A stretch of 55,045 nt of DNA from Streptantibioticus silvisoli (lineage in GTDB: Bacteria; Actinomycetota; Actinomycetes; Streptomycetales; Streptomycetaceae). Location of the stretch: positions 1 to 55,045 of the forward strand of contig NZ_JAAGKO020000056.1 of the NCBI RefSeq assembly GCF_027947535.2, read 5' to 3'. Both the position numbers and the translations under genes were made by a program. This document shows, piece by piece, positions 24,501 to 32,500 of this stretch (positions are counted from its first letter, which is position 1; the number at the start of each line of letters is the position of its first letter). The notes beneath the pieces are model-generated. The model searched no databases and had not been told where the DNA came from. It saw only the letters and a program-made list of their open reading frames with translations.

Positions 24501-25249
24501 ATGGGGACGTCGAGGTCGGCGAGCGCGCCGATGCTCCACGCCTCCTCCGCGCCGCCGGCCGAGGCGTCGGCGGGGACCGTTCCGCCGGCCGCCAGCACCG
24601 TGACGACGAGCGCGTCGCAGCCGGCGAGCAGTCGCAGCAGCGGCGCCTGGAGGGTGTCGAGCCCGCGCAGCGATCCGCAGAAGACCGGCACGGGCTGGCC
24701 GCCGGCGTTCTCCACGGCGGCGGCGAGGTCGTCGACGAAGGCGGTGTTGCCGGACAGTTCGTGCGCCCGGTAGTACACGATGCCCACCCGCGGGCGGCCG
24801 TTCGGCGCCGGCGGGGTTCCGCCGCCGCGCACCCCGGTGGTCGGCATCGGCACGGCCGCCTCGAAGCCGTGTCCGGTGCGGGTGACGGTGTCGGACAGGA
24901 AGGCGGCCAGCTGGGCGAGGTTGCCGGGGCCGCCCTCGGCCAGGTAGCCCAGCGCGGTGCCGGCGACACCGGCCGGCACGGTGGACAGCGCCATGAGTTC
25001 GGCGTCCGGCGCGGACTCCCCGCCCAGGACGACGGTGGGCACCCCGGAGGCGCGGACCGCGCGCAGCCCTTCGGGCCAGGTCGCCTCGCCGCCGAGCAGC
25101 CGTACGACGGCGACCTCGGCGCCGTCCAGCAGGGCCGGCAGTTCGGCGGGGTCGAGCCGCGCGGGGTTGGCGCACCGGAACGGCACCGGCCCGGTGGCCG
25201 CGCGGGCGGCGAGCAGGTCGGTGTCGGAGGTGGACAGCAGCAGGATCAT
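21590..25249 (-). CDS. cobN: cobaltochelatase large subunit
   Basis: The 1219-residue protein is the full family length. Visible motifs include IVYYRAHELSGNTAFVDDL, IPEFDGRIIAVPFSFKQLGD, LGIVLSSYPTKHARVGNAVG, VVHLGKHGTLEWLPGKGLG and FIVNDPGEGTQAKRRAHAVV. In the C-terminal third are GLTVWGTSAMRTQGDD, RISGFFRDAFSHVIDLIDDA and FGSKPGAYGAGLLPLID. In the aerobic pathway CobN inserts cobalt into hydrogenobyrinate a,c-diamide. Its coexistence with CbiX, CbiD and CbiG means either both routes operate or one chelatase has another job. The ATG at 25249 overlaps the cobQ stop. Confidence 0.95.
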   Translation of the reverse strand: MILLLSTSDTDLLAARAATGPVPFRCANPARLDPAELPALLDGAEVAVVRLLGGEATWPEGLRAVRASGVPTVVLGGESAPDAELMALSTVPAGVAGTALGYLAEGGPGNLAQLAAFLSDTVTRTGHGFEAAVPMPTTGVRGGGTPPAPNGRPRVGIVYYRAHELSGNTAFVDDLAAAVENAGGQPVPVFCGSLRGLDTLQAPLLRLLAGCDALVVTVLAAGGTVPADASAGGAEEAWSIGALADLDVPILQGICLTTGRDEWAAADSISPMDAAMQVAIPEFDGRIIAVPFSFKQLGDDGLPVYVTDPERTARLAATAYAHARLRHVEPQDVRLGIVLSSYPTKHARVGNAVGLDTPASAVRLLAALAAAGVDIGGPAPDDGTALIHRLIAAGGHDTEWLTDAQLASAPARLSLADYRREFDALPADLRERMREHWGEPPGTLYVDGDDIVLAGLLLGNVALMIQPPRGFGENPIAIYHDPDLPPSHHYLAAYRWLAGHFGADAVVHLGKHGTLEWLPGKGLGNSASCAPDAVLGDLPLVYPFIVNDPGEGTQAKRRAHAVVVDHLIPPMARADTYGELAKLEQLLDEYATVAVLDPDKLPTVRAQIWELVEAAQLHHDLHADGMPDEDSFDDFVLHLDGYLCEIKDVQIRDGLHILGDAPAGEARVNLVLSILRAQQIFGGAVAVPGLRTALAALFGADETALLAAPGEPAPPCPGLTSLAEGPSTTASDVVDLLEQLARRLVTAMDERDWADGAADEVSAEILARPAPDVTAVLRFAAAEVVPRLAATTDELTRTVGALRGRFVPPGPSGSPTRGVVSVLPTGRNFYSVDPKAIPSRNAWSVGVALADSLIARHLADTGEYPASVGLTVWGTSAMRTQGDDIAEVLALLGCRPVWDDRSRRVTGFEIVPLDELGRPRIDVTVRISGFFRDAFSHVIDLIDDAVTAVAALQEPADRNHLRRHVEADLAEHGDRRRATLRVFGSKPGAYGAGLLPLIDARNWHTDADLAEVFAVWGGYAYGRGVAGTAARADMERSFARIAVAAKNADTREHDIVDSDDYFQYHGGMVAMVRHLTGRSPAAYVGDSAVPSAVRTRTLAEETQRVFRSRVVNPKWINAMRRHGYKGAFELAATVDYLFGYDATAGVVQDWMYEKLASAYVFDEPVRDFLREANPWALRGITERLLEAADRGLWAEPEPDTLDRLRAAYLEGEDDLEGRA

Positions 25250-26754
25250 GCGGTGGCCTCTCGCGTCAGCAGGGTGCGCACGGTCGGCAGCCCGGCAGGC
25301 GGCCCCGCGGTGATCAGCCGGTCGAGCGCGCCGGTGTCGAGGTGGTCGGCGACGGCGTCGGCCAGCAGGTCCAGCTGCCGGTCGCGCAGCGCGGCGACGT
25401 CGGTGCCGGGCGCCGGGGTGAAGCGGCGTCCGGCGGCGTCCGCGACCTCGCGCAGGAAGGCGCGGCGGAACGCGTCGGTGTCGAGGCAGCCGTGCCAGGG
25501 GGTGCCCCACACGCTGCCGCGCCGCCAGCCGCCGAGGAACTCCTCGCAGGCGCCGGTGGGTTCGGCGACGCCGTGGTGGATGGCGTAGGCGGTGTCGACC
25601 GTGATGCCGCCGGCGTGGCCGGTGGGGCGGCCCAGGGTCTTGGCGGCGTCGAACCGCACCCGGGTCGGCAGCAGGGCCAGGCCCGGCACGGTACCGGTGC
25701 GCGACTCGACGTCGTCGGTGATGGTCTCGGCCAGCATCTGGTAGCCGCCGCAGACGCCGAGCACCGGGCGGCCGCGGCGGGCGCGTTCGGTGACCGCGTC
25801 GGCCAGGCCGGTGGCGCGCAGCCACTCCAGGTCGCTGACGGTGGCGCGGCTGCCGGGCAGTACGGCCAGGTCGGCGGCGGCGACCTCGGCCGGTGAGGTG
25901 GTCCATTGCACGACGACGCCGGGCTCGCAGCCGAGGGCGTCCAGGTCGGTGGCGTTGGAGGTGCGCGGCAGCCGTACGGCGGCGACGTGCAGGGGTTCCT
26001 CGCCGACCGGCGGGCCGCCGCTGAGGGTGCGCACCAGGGACAGCGAGTCCTCGCCGTCGATGACGAGGCCGGGCAGCCACGGCAGCGCGCCGAGCACCTG
26101 ACGTCCCGTCAGGTCGTGCAGCATCCGCAGGCCGGGGGCGACCAGCCGCTCGTCGCCGCGGAACTTGTTGACGACGAAGGCGGCGACCAGCGACTGGTCG
26201 CGCTCGTCGAGCAGGGCCAGGGTGCCGAACAGCGCGGCGAACACCCCGCCGCGGTCGATGTCGCCGACCACCAGGGTCGCCAGGTCGCGCTGGTCGGCGA
26301 GCCACATGTTCGCCACGTCGGTCTCGCGCAGGTTGATCTCTGCCGGGCTGCCGGCGCCCTCGCAGATCACCACGTCGTGCGCGGCGCGCAGCCGGTCGTA
26401 GCTGTCGAGGACGGCCTGGCGCAGCGTGGTCTTCAGCTCCCGGTAGTCCAGGGCGCTGACCTCGCCGAGCGGTTTGCCGTGCAGCACCACGTGGGTGTGC
26501 CGGTCGCCGCCCGGCTTGAGCAGCACCGGGTTCATGTCGGCGCTGGCCCGGGCGCCGCAGGCGTGGGCCTGCAACTGCTGGGCGCGGCCGATCTCGGCGC
26601 CGTCGTGGGTGACCGCCGAGTTGTTCGACATGTTCTGCGCCTTGAACGGCACCACGTCGACGCCGCGCCGGTGCAGCCACCGGCAGATGCCGGCCGTCAG
26701 CATGCTCTTGCCCGCGTCGGAGGAGGCTCCGGCGACCAGCAGCGACCCCTTCAC
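25246..26754 (-). CDS. cobQ: cobyric acid synthase
   Basis: The 502-residue amidotransferase adds four amides (b, d, e, g) to adenosylcobyrinate diamide. The P-loop domain has LLVAGASSDAGKSMLTAGI and VVPFKAQNMSNNSAVTHDG, then VICEGAGSPAEINLRETDVANMW in the middle. The glutaminase part has PVLGVCGGYQMLAETITDD with its cysteine and GSVWGTPWHGCLDTDAFR near the end. The GTG at 26754 forms GTGA with the cobD stop; a second GTG at 26760 is possible. Confidence 0.94.
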   Translation of the reverse strand: MKGSLLVAGASSDAGKSMLTAGICRWLHRRGVDVVPFKAQNMSNNSAVTHDGAEIGRAQQLQAHACGARASADMNPVLLKPGGDRHTHVVLHGKPLGEVSALDYRELKTTLRQAVLDSYDRLRAAHDVVICEGAGSPAEINLRETDVANMWLADQRDLATLVVGDIDRGGVFAALFGTLALLDERDQSLVAAFVVNKFRGDERLVAPGLRMLHDLTGRQVLGALPWLPGLVIDGEDSLSLVRTLSGGPPVGEEPLHVAAVRLPRTSNATDLDALGCEPGVVVQWTTSPAEVAAADLAVLPGSRATVSDLEWLRATGLADAVTERARRGRPVLGVCGGYQMLAETITDDVESRTGTVPGLALLPTRVRFDAAKTLGRPTGHAGGITVDTAYAIHHGVAEPTGACEEFLGGWRRGSVWGTPWHGCLDTDAFRRAFLREVADAAGRRFTPAPGTDVAALRDRQLDLLADAVADHLDTGALDRLITAGPPAGLPTVRTLLTREATA

Positions 26755-27686
26755 CGCCACGCTCCCGCGACCAGGGCCAGCGCGGCGAGCGCGCCGAACT
26801 GGACGGCGCGGCTGAGCCGCACGGCCTGCCGTACCGTTTCGCCACCGGGGTCCGCGCCGGCGCCCAGCCAGGGGCGTTCCTCCACCCGGCCGGCGTAGAC
26901 GGTCCGGCCGCCCAGCCGGACGCCGAGGACCCCGGCGGCGGCGGACTCGCAGACCCCGGAGTTGGGGCTGGGGTGGCGGTGGGCGCCGGTGCGCCAGGCG
27001 GCCAGTCCGGCGCGGGCGTCGCCGCCGAGCAGCGGTGCGGCCAGCAGGGTCAGGGCGCCGGTGAGCCGGGCGGGCAGCAGGTTGGCCGCGTCGTCGAGCC
27101 AGGCGGCGGCGGTGCCGAACCGGGCGTAGCGCGCGGAGCGGTGGCCGACCATGGCGTCCAGGGTGTTGACGGCGCGGTAGCCGAGCAGGCCGGGCAGGCC
27201 GGCGACCGCGCCCCAGAACAGCGGTGCCACCACGGCGTCGCAGGTGTTCTCCGCGACGGACTCCACGGTGGCCCGGGCGATGCCGGCGGCGTCCAGGTCG
27301 TGCGGGTCGCGTCCGCACAGGCTGGGCAGCAGTCGCCGGGCGGCGGCCAGGTCGCCGGCCTCGACGGTGGCGCCGATGTCGGCGGCGACCCGCCGCAGGC
27401 TGTGGCCGCCGAGCACCGTCCAGGTGGCGGCGGCGACCAGCGCGACGTGCCGTACCGGCCGGCCGGAGGTCATCTCCTCCAGCCGGCCGGCGGCGGCGAC
27501 CAGCGGCAGCAGCGCGGCGGCGGCGTACAGGGCGCCGCGGGCGTGGTCGTCGCGGTGCAGTCGCCGGTCGAGCGCGGCGGCGTACCGGCCGTAGGCGGCG
27601 ACCGGGTGGGCATGGCGGGGATCGCCGAGCAGGCCGTCCAGGGCGACACCCAGGACCAGTCCCAGCGCGGTGGCGGACCGGCGCAC
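26751..27686 (-). CDS. cobD: adenosylcobinamide-phosphate synthase (CbiB/CobD), membrane protein
   Basis: The 311-residue integral membrane enzyme attaches the aminopropanol (phosphate) arm to adenosylcobyric acid. Conserved motifs are LDGLLGDPRHAHPVAAYGR, VESVAENTCDAVVAPLFW, YRAVNTLDAMVGHRSARYAR and HPSPNSGVCESAAAGVLGVRLGG. Hydrophobic segments surround them. This is the first gene after the second riboswitch. Its GTG (27686) follows by one base the stop of a 21-codon leader ORF, and there is no other strong ribosome site, so its translation probably depends on that leader. Confidence 0.93.
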   Translation of the reverse strand: MRRSATALGLVLGVALDGLLGDPRHAHPVAAYGRYAAALDRRLHRDDHARGALYAAAALLPLVAAAGRLEEMTSGRPVRHVALVAAATWTVLGGHSLRRVAADIGATVEAGDLAAARRLLPSLCGRDPHDLDAAGIARATVESVAENTCDAVVAPLFWGAVAGLPGLLGYRAVNTLDAMVGHRSARYARFGTAAAWLDDAANLLPARLTGALTLLAAPLLGGDARAGLAAWRTGAHRHPSPNSGVCESAAAGVLGVRLGGRTVYAGRVEERPWLGAGADPGGETVRQAVRLSRAVQFGALAALALVAGAWR

Positions 27687-27687
27687 C

Positions 27688-27753
27688 TCAGCCGCTCAGC
27701 CGTCGAGTGCGCGAACTACCGTCGCGTGCGGGTGGACAGGCGAGTGCGATCAT
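27688..27753 (-). CDS. 21-codon leader ORF between B12 riboswitch and cobD
   Basis: The ATG at 27753 has a perfect GGAGG six bases upstream (27764-27760), much better than any site before cobD. It encodes MIALACPPARDG followed by SSRTRRLSG and ends TGA at 27688, one base before the cobD GTG. The ribosome site sits on the edge of an inverted repeat CCGTCGG/CCGACGG (27797-27791 and 27769-27763), which could hide it. I infer that the riboswitch controls translation of this leader and that cobD follows by coupling. No homology of the peptide is recognised. Confidence 0.6.
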   Translation of the reverse strand: MIALACPPARDGSSRTRRLSG

Positions 27754-27762
27754 CGTCAGCCT

Positions 27763-27932
27763 CCGTCGGGTATCCACGCCCTGGATGGGACCGACGGCCG
27801 AAGTATCCTGGCTCCCCGGATCGCAGCTCGCCCCACCTTCCAGCCCTGGCGGGCCGTGGTGCTGAGGTTTGCTCCCCGGTGACAGTGGCGGGACCGCGCC
27901 GGATTCTCACCGGACTTCCTTCACTGCCGTCG
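27763..27932 (-). ncRNA. cobalamin riboswitch of the cob operon, with expression-platform hairpin
   Basis: Read on the minus strand, the leader has the adenosylcobalamin-riboswitch core: GGAAGTCCGGTGAGAATCCG, then GGTCCCGCCACTGTCACC, and a B12 box GCCAGGATACTTCGGCC near 27813-27797 (the canonical box is GCCAGGAGACC, so slightly varied). Downstream a hairpin of CCGTCGG, an inner ATCCA/TGGAT stem and CCGACGG ends exactly at the GGAGG ribosome site of the leader ORF. No U-run terminator is present, so control is probably at translation. Family membership is confident; exact ends are approximate. Confidence 0.9.
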
Positions 27933-27938
27933 TGGAAC

Positions 27939-27967
27939 AGAGTGTCACAGGGTGCTCAGCAGTTCAA
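27939..27967 (-). promoter_or_regulatory. putative promoter of the cob riboswitch transcript, overlapping the NiCoT stop
   Basis: On the minus strand TTGAAC (27967-27962) is followed after 17 bp by CACTCT (27944-27939). The -35 covers the stop codon of the upstream transporter gene, and transcription would start about 27932, directly at the riboswitch. The -10 is a poor match, so some transcription may also come from the NiCoT promoter. Confidence 0.4.
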
Positions 27968-29109
27968 TGCCGCCCCACCTGCCGCGACGCGCGGTCCCAG
28001 CGGCGTTCGACACCGGCGATCCGCCAGTAGGCCAGCGCGCACGCCCACACCGCGACGAACAGGCCGACGACGAGGAAGCCGATGTTGTTGAGGTCGACGC
28101 CGGCGATCCAGCCGGTCACCGGGTCGCTGAGGCCGAGTTGGTCGTGGAGTATGCCGACCAGTTCGACGGTGCCGATGAGGAAGGCGACGGCGATCGACAA
28201 TCCGGTGATGGTCAGGTTGTAGTACACCTTGCGGACCGGGTTGGAGAACGCCCAGTGGTAGGCGAAGTTCATGAACGTGCCGTCGAGGGTGTCGAACAGG
28301 CTCATGCCCGCCGCGAAGAGCAACGGCAGGCACACGATGGCGTACCAGGGCAGTCCGGCGGCGGCCCCGGAGCCGGCCATGACCATGAGGGTGACCTCGG
28401 TGGCGGTGTCGAAGCCGATGCCGAACAGCAGGCCCACCGGGTACATCTGGCCGGGGCGCGAGACCGACCGGATCAGGCGTCCCAGGATCCGGCTCATCAG
28501 GCCGCGCCGGTCCAGGTGCTGTTGCAGCCGGCTCTCGTCGAACAGTCCGGCGCGCATGTCCCGGAAGACCCGCCAGATGCCCACCAGCGAGACCAGGTTG
28601 AGCACGGCGATCAGGTAAAGGAAGCCGCCCGAGGCCAGCGTGCTGACCAGGCCCAGGCTCTGCCGGGTGCTGGAGTTGTCGTTGGTGAGGTTGCCGGCCA
28701 GCCGCACGCCGGCCGCGATGCCGACCGCCAGCAGCACGATGACGGTGGAGTGGCCGAGGGCGAACCAGAAACCCACCGAGATGGGCCGCTTGCCGTCGGC
28801 CATCAGCTTGCGGGTGGTGTTGTCGATGGCGGCGATGTGGTCGGCGTCGAAGGCGTGCCGCATGCCCAGGGTGTAGGCGGTCACGCCGAGCCCGAGGCCG
28901 AACGCCTGGGTGCCGACCCGGTAGTGGTGCGGGACGACCACGGCGGCCAGGATGCCGAAGGCGACGATGTGCAGGGCGGCGATCACCGCCAGCAGGCCGC
29001 CGGTGCGCAACCAGTCGGCGCGTTCCCAGCGTAGGACCGGGGTGGCGGGGATCGACGCGGGCGGCTCGGACGCCATCGGCGTCCGGCCGGAGTTTTCGGG
29101 CAGGGTCAT
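27964..29109 (-). CDS. NiCoT-family nickel/cobalt transporter (probably cobalt)
   Basis: The 381-residue membrane protein has the NiCoT signature in its second membrane segment (GMRHAFDADHIAAIDNTTRK), followed by FWFALGHSTVIVLLAVGIA and LLFGIGFDTATEVTLMVMAG. About eight hydrophobic segments are visible. Members import Ni2+ and/or Co2+; control by its own B12 riboswitch and position before the cobalamin operon point to cobalt. GGAGAGG lies 10 bases before the ATG at 29109. An internal ATG 11 codons later is an alternative start. Confidence 0.93.
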   Translation of the reverse strand: MTLPENSGRTPMASEPPASIPATPVLRWERADWLRTGGLLAVIAALHIVAFGILAAVVVPHHYRVGTQAFGLGLGVTAYTLGMRHAFDADHIAAIDNTTRKLMADGKRPISVGFWFALGHSTVIVLLAVGIAAGVRLAGNLTNDNSSTRQSLGLVSTLASGGFLYLIAVLNLVSLVGIWRVFRDMRAGLFDESRLQQHLDRRGLMSRILGRLIRSVSRPGQMYPVGLLFGIGFDTATEVTLMVMAGSGAAAGLPWYAIVCLPLLFAAGMSLFDTLDGTFMNFAYHWAFSNPVRKVYYNLTITGLSIAVAFLIGTVELVGILHDQLGLSDPVTGWIAGVDLNNIGFLVVGLFVAVWACALAYWRIAGVERRWDRASRQVGRH

Positions 29110-29154
29110 GGCGGGGCAGCCTCTCCAGCACCTCGTGGATGGGTCTCGTGCGGT

Positions 29155-29331
29155 GCCGTGGCCGGTCTCCTGGCTTACGGGTGAAACGCCCCCGCACCTG
29201 GCCTTCCCAGGCGCGACGCGCCCAGTGGCCTCCCCACCCGTACGGGTGGGGGGCGGTGCGGGGACTTCCCGATCACAGTGGCGAGGGCCGCTCCGGATTT
29301 GAACCGGTCTTCCCGAACACCACGGCGCCCC
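29155..29331 (-). ncRNA. cobalamin riboswitch upstream of the NiCoT cobalt transporter
   Basis: The minus-strand leader contains GGGAAGACCGGTTCAAATCC, GGCCCTCGCCACTGTGATCG, a variable peripheral hairpin with CACCCGTACGGGTG, and a canonical B12 box GCCAGGAGACCGGCC at about 29177-29163. The core is clearer than in the second riboswitch at 27.8-27.9 kb. It should shut off cobalt import when adenosylcobalamin is plentiful. The box ends about 50 nt before the NiCoT start; no U-tract terminator is visible. Confidence 0.94.
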
Positions 29332-29332
29332 C

Positions 29333-29361
29333 ACGCTAGACGCCGACCCCCTCACCCACAA
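29333..29361 (-). promoter_or_regulatory. promoter of the NiCoT riboswitch transcript
   Basis: On the minus strand TTGTGG (29361-29356) and TAGCGT (29338-29333) are separated by 17 bp. The predicted start, about 29326, lies immediately before the riboswitch core. This is a good match to the primary actinomycete sigma factor consensus and shares its -10 with three other promoters in the window. Confidence 0.7.
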
Positions 29362-29513
29362 GGCTGCACCGCCGTCGCGCACCGGGTCCGCCCGGTCCGG
29401 GGGCGGTTCGCGGGCGTACCCCCGGCCGGCGCCGGCCGGGGCTCGCGGCGGCGGAACGCACGGTGCCGCCGGGGACGCGAGGTCTCCGGCGGCACCGCGG
29501 CGCGCGCGTGCTG

Positions 29514-32500
29514 CTACTGGGTCACGTTGACGGTGAAGGTCGACGTGGTGTTCTCGATGTCGACGTGGTTGTTGCTCTCCGTCAGGCCCTTGAAGGTCGC
29601 CGAACCGACGGCCGGACCCTGGCCGGCCTCCGGCAGCGGGTTGGCCCAGATGCCGTAGCCGGACTTGGCGTTGTAGGCGTCACCGCTCTGCTGGGCGCCG
29701 GTGATGGAGGTGTCGGTGAAGACGGTGTCCGTCACCGGGTTGAGCGCGGTGCTTCCCGAGTAGTCGGTCTGGAACATGATCCCGGAGTAGGTCGGATCGG
29801 TGATGTCGAGGTCGTTGACCCGGATGCCCTGGAACGGCTGGGTGGCCGAGAAGCACCAGACCGCGCCGAAGACCTGGCCGCCCCAGAAGTGGCCGCCGTC
29901 GCGCACCAGCGAGACGTTCTGGATCACCGTCTGCGGACTCGCCCCGAACCCCTGGAAGGGGTAGCCGAAGTTCAGCGAGCTGATGGTGAGTCCGGAGTAG
30001 GTCAGGGTGTCGGCGACGTAGATGTTCTGCACGGTGTTGCCGTCGCCGCCGTAGACCGCGACACCGGCCGCCCGCCACGGGGTGAGCGCGGTCAGGTTCT
30101 GGAAGGTGTTGCCGGTCAGGTCGGAGTTGTTGTGGTCCTGGGCGGCGAACAGCGCGAAGCTGTCGTCACCGGTGCTGCGCGCCTCGTCGTTGCTGACCAG
30201 GTTGTTCTGGCTGCCGTTGGTCAGGTTGATGCCGTCGGCGAACGTGTCGCGGATGCGCATGTTCGTCGCGGTCAGGCCGGTGACGTGGGTGCCCCAGATC
30301 GCGCAGACCTGGTGCTCGATCCAGACGTTGTCGACGGTGATGTTCGACACGTCGGTCAGGTCGAAGACCTTGCCCGGCCCGTCGATGCGCGAGGTGTAGT
30401 TGCCGAACCAGCCGAAGCCGGTGAACGACGACCCGTTGGCGCTCGACTGGATGCTGAAGCCGACGTCGGTGTCCGACTCGGTGCTGGGCGCGTTGAACTG
30501 GGTGAACCACGGTCCGGCGCCGACGACCTTGACCGCCTTGCCGGAGACCTGGAACTTGCTGCTGGTCTGGTACTGCCCGGCCGGCAGGTAGACGCCCACC
30601 AGCTTGCCGGTGGTGTCCATCCGCACCTGGTCCAGCGCGTTCTGCACGTCCTGCTGGCCGAAGCCGGCCGGGGTGACGTAGGTGGCGGGGTCGGGGTCGG
30701 CGACCGGCGCGACCTGCTCGGTGTTGATGTAGTCGATCGCGTACTGCGAGGTGTTGGCGGCGTCCTTCTGCAGCTTGATGACGCTGCCGGCCGGCACCGT
30801 CTCGTTGAGGACCGCGTTCGCCTCGTCGTAGATGTGGCGCGGCGAACCGGCGCTCGGGGTGTTGCTCGGGCTGGTCTCGTCGCCGTAGAGCCAGGAGTAC
30901 TTGGAGGTCAGGCTGATGGCCTGGAGGAACGTGCCGTTGACGTAGACGTCGAGGGTGGCGTTGGCGCCGGCGCCGTCGGAGGAGTCGGGGATGGAGAAGC
31001 GGGTCACCAGGGTGTTGGTGCTGGCCCGGGTCGTCCACTGCACGGAGGAGCCGGTGGAGTCGAGCGTGACGGCCTCCCGGCCGGACGCCTCGCCGGCCAG
31101 GTCGCCGATGGTCCGGTTCGGGCCGACCACCTGCGCGGCGCCGCCGAGTTGGCCGTCCTCCGCCTGGTAGACGTCGTAGGGCATGTTGGCGCCGCGGCCG
31201 ACGAACAGCGGGGTGTCGCTGACGTTGTTGGCCTGCTTGACGCTCAGTTCGTTGGCGTCGACCGCGATCGTGGTGTGCGCGGTGTACTTGCCGTTGACCG
31301 CCGTCCAGCTGCCCATCGCCACCGGGGAGCCGGACGCGCCGGGCGCCAGGGTGCCGGTGTAGGTGCCGGTGAGCGTCTTGACGGTGGCGCCGGTGCTGTC
31401 CTTCAGGGCCAGGGTGATGGCGTGCCCGCCGCCGGCGGTGGCGACGGTGCCCTGGTTCTTCAGGGTGACGGAGAAGTTCACCGTGTTGCCGGCCGCCGGG
31501 TTGCTCGGCGTCCAGGCCACCGGGGAGGCGATCAGGTCGGAGCTCTGCACGGGTGCGACGACCAGGTTGGACGGGTTGGTGTAGCTGTTGTTGCCGTCGT
31601 TGAGCTCGATGACGGTGTTGGCCTCGTCGACCTTGGCCGTCAGCTGGTAGGTGCCGGCCGTCTGGGTGCCGATGGCGGCGGTCACCGCGCTGGAGGCGCC
31701 CACCGCGAGGGCGCCGACCGCGGCGGTGCCGACCTTGGTGGTGCCGCGGTAGAAGTTGACGCTGCTGGCCGGGGCGGCGGCGGTGCCGATGTTCTTCACG
31801 GTCGCCGAGACGGTGACCGGGTCGGTCTCCACCGGCGCCGACGGGGTCCACGACGAGCCGGTGATCGTCAGGTCGGGGTTGGGCGCCGGGGTTCCGATGA
31901 CCTGGAACTCGGCGACCTGCCCGCCGGGGGCGCCGCTGTTGCTGGTGATGCTCAGCTCGACGTCGGAGATGCGGGCGCTGACCGGGATGCTGACGCTGTT
32001 GCCGCTGCTGGGGTTGAAGGTGTACTGCTGCGCGGCGGCCACGGTGGTGAAGCCGGTCGCGCTCTGCTCACGGCCCAGCACGGCGATGGTCTGGGTGCGG
32101 GTGGCCCAGGAGGCGTCGGGGTTGAGCTTGACGACCACCGCGCTGACGTCGGCGTTGGCGCCGAGGCTGACGGTGAGGGTGCTGGGGTAGGAGGCGCCCT
32201 CGAAGTAGGTGGTCAGGTCGTTGTCGTCGGCGTTCGCCGGCGCGTAGATGTAGGTGTTGGCCGACCCGGTGATCGGCTTGCCGGCCGCCAGGTTGGAGCC
32301 GCTGCCGCCGCTGCCGGTGCGGGTGACGGTGTTGCTGTCGGCGGACTGGTTGCCGGCCGCGTCGTGCGCCTGGACGTAGTACGAGACGGTCGCGGTGTCG
32401 GCCTGCGCGTCGGTGTACGTCAAGGTGGAGCCGCTGACCGAGGTGATCTTCGCGCCGTTGCGGAAGACGTCGTAGCCGGTGACGCCCACGTTGTCGGTGG

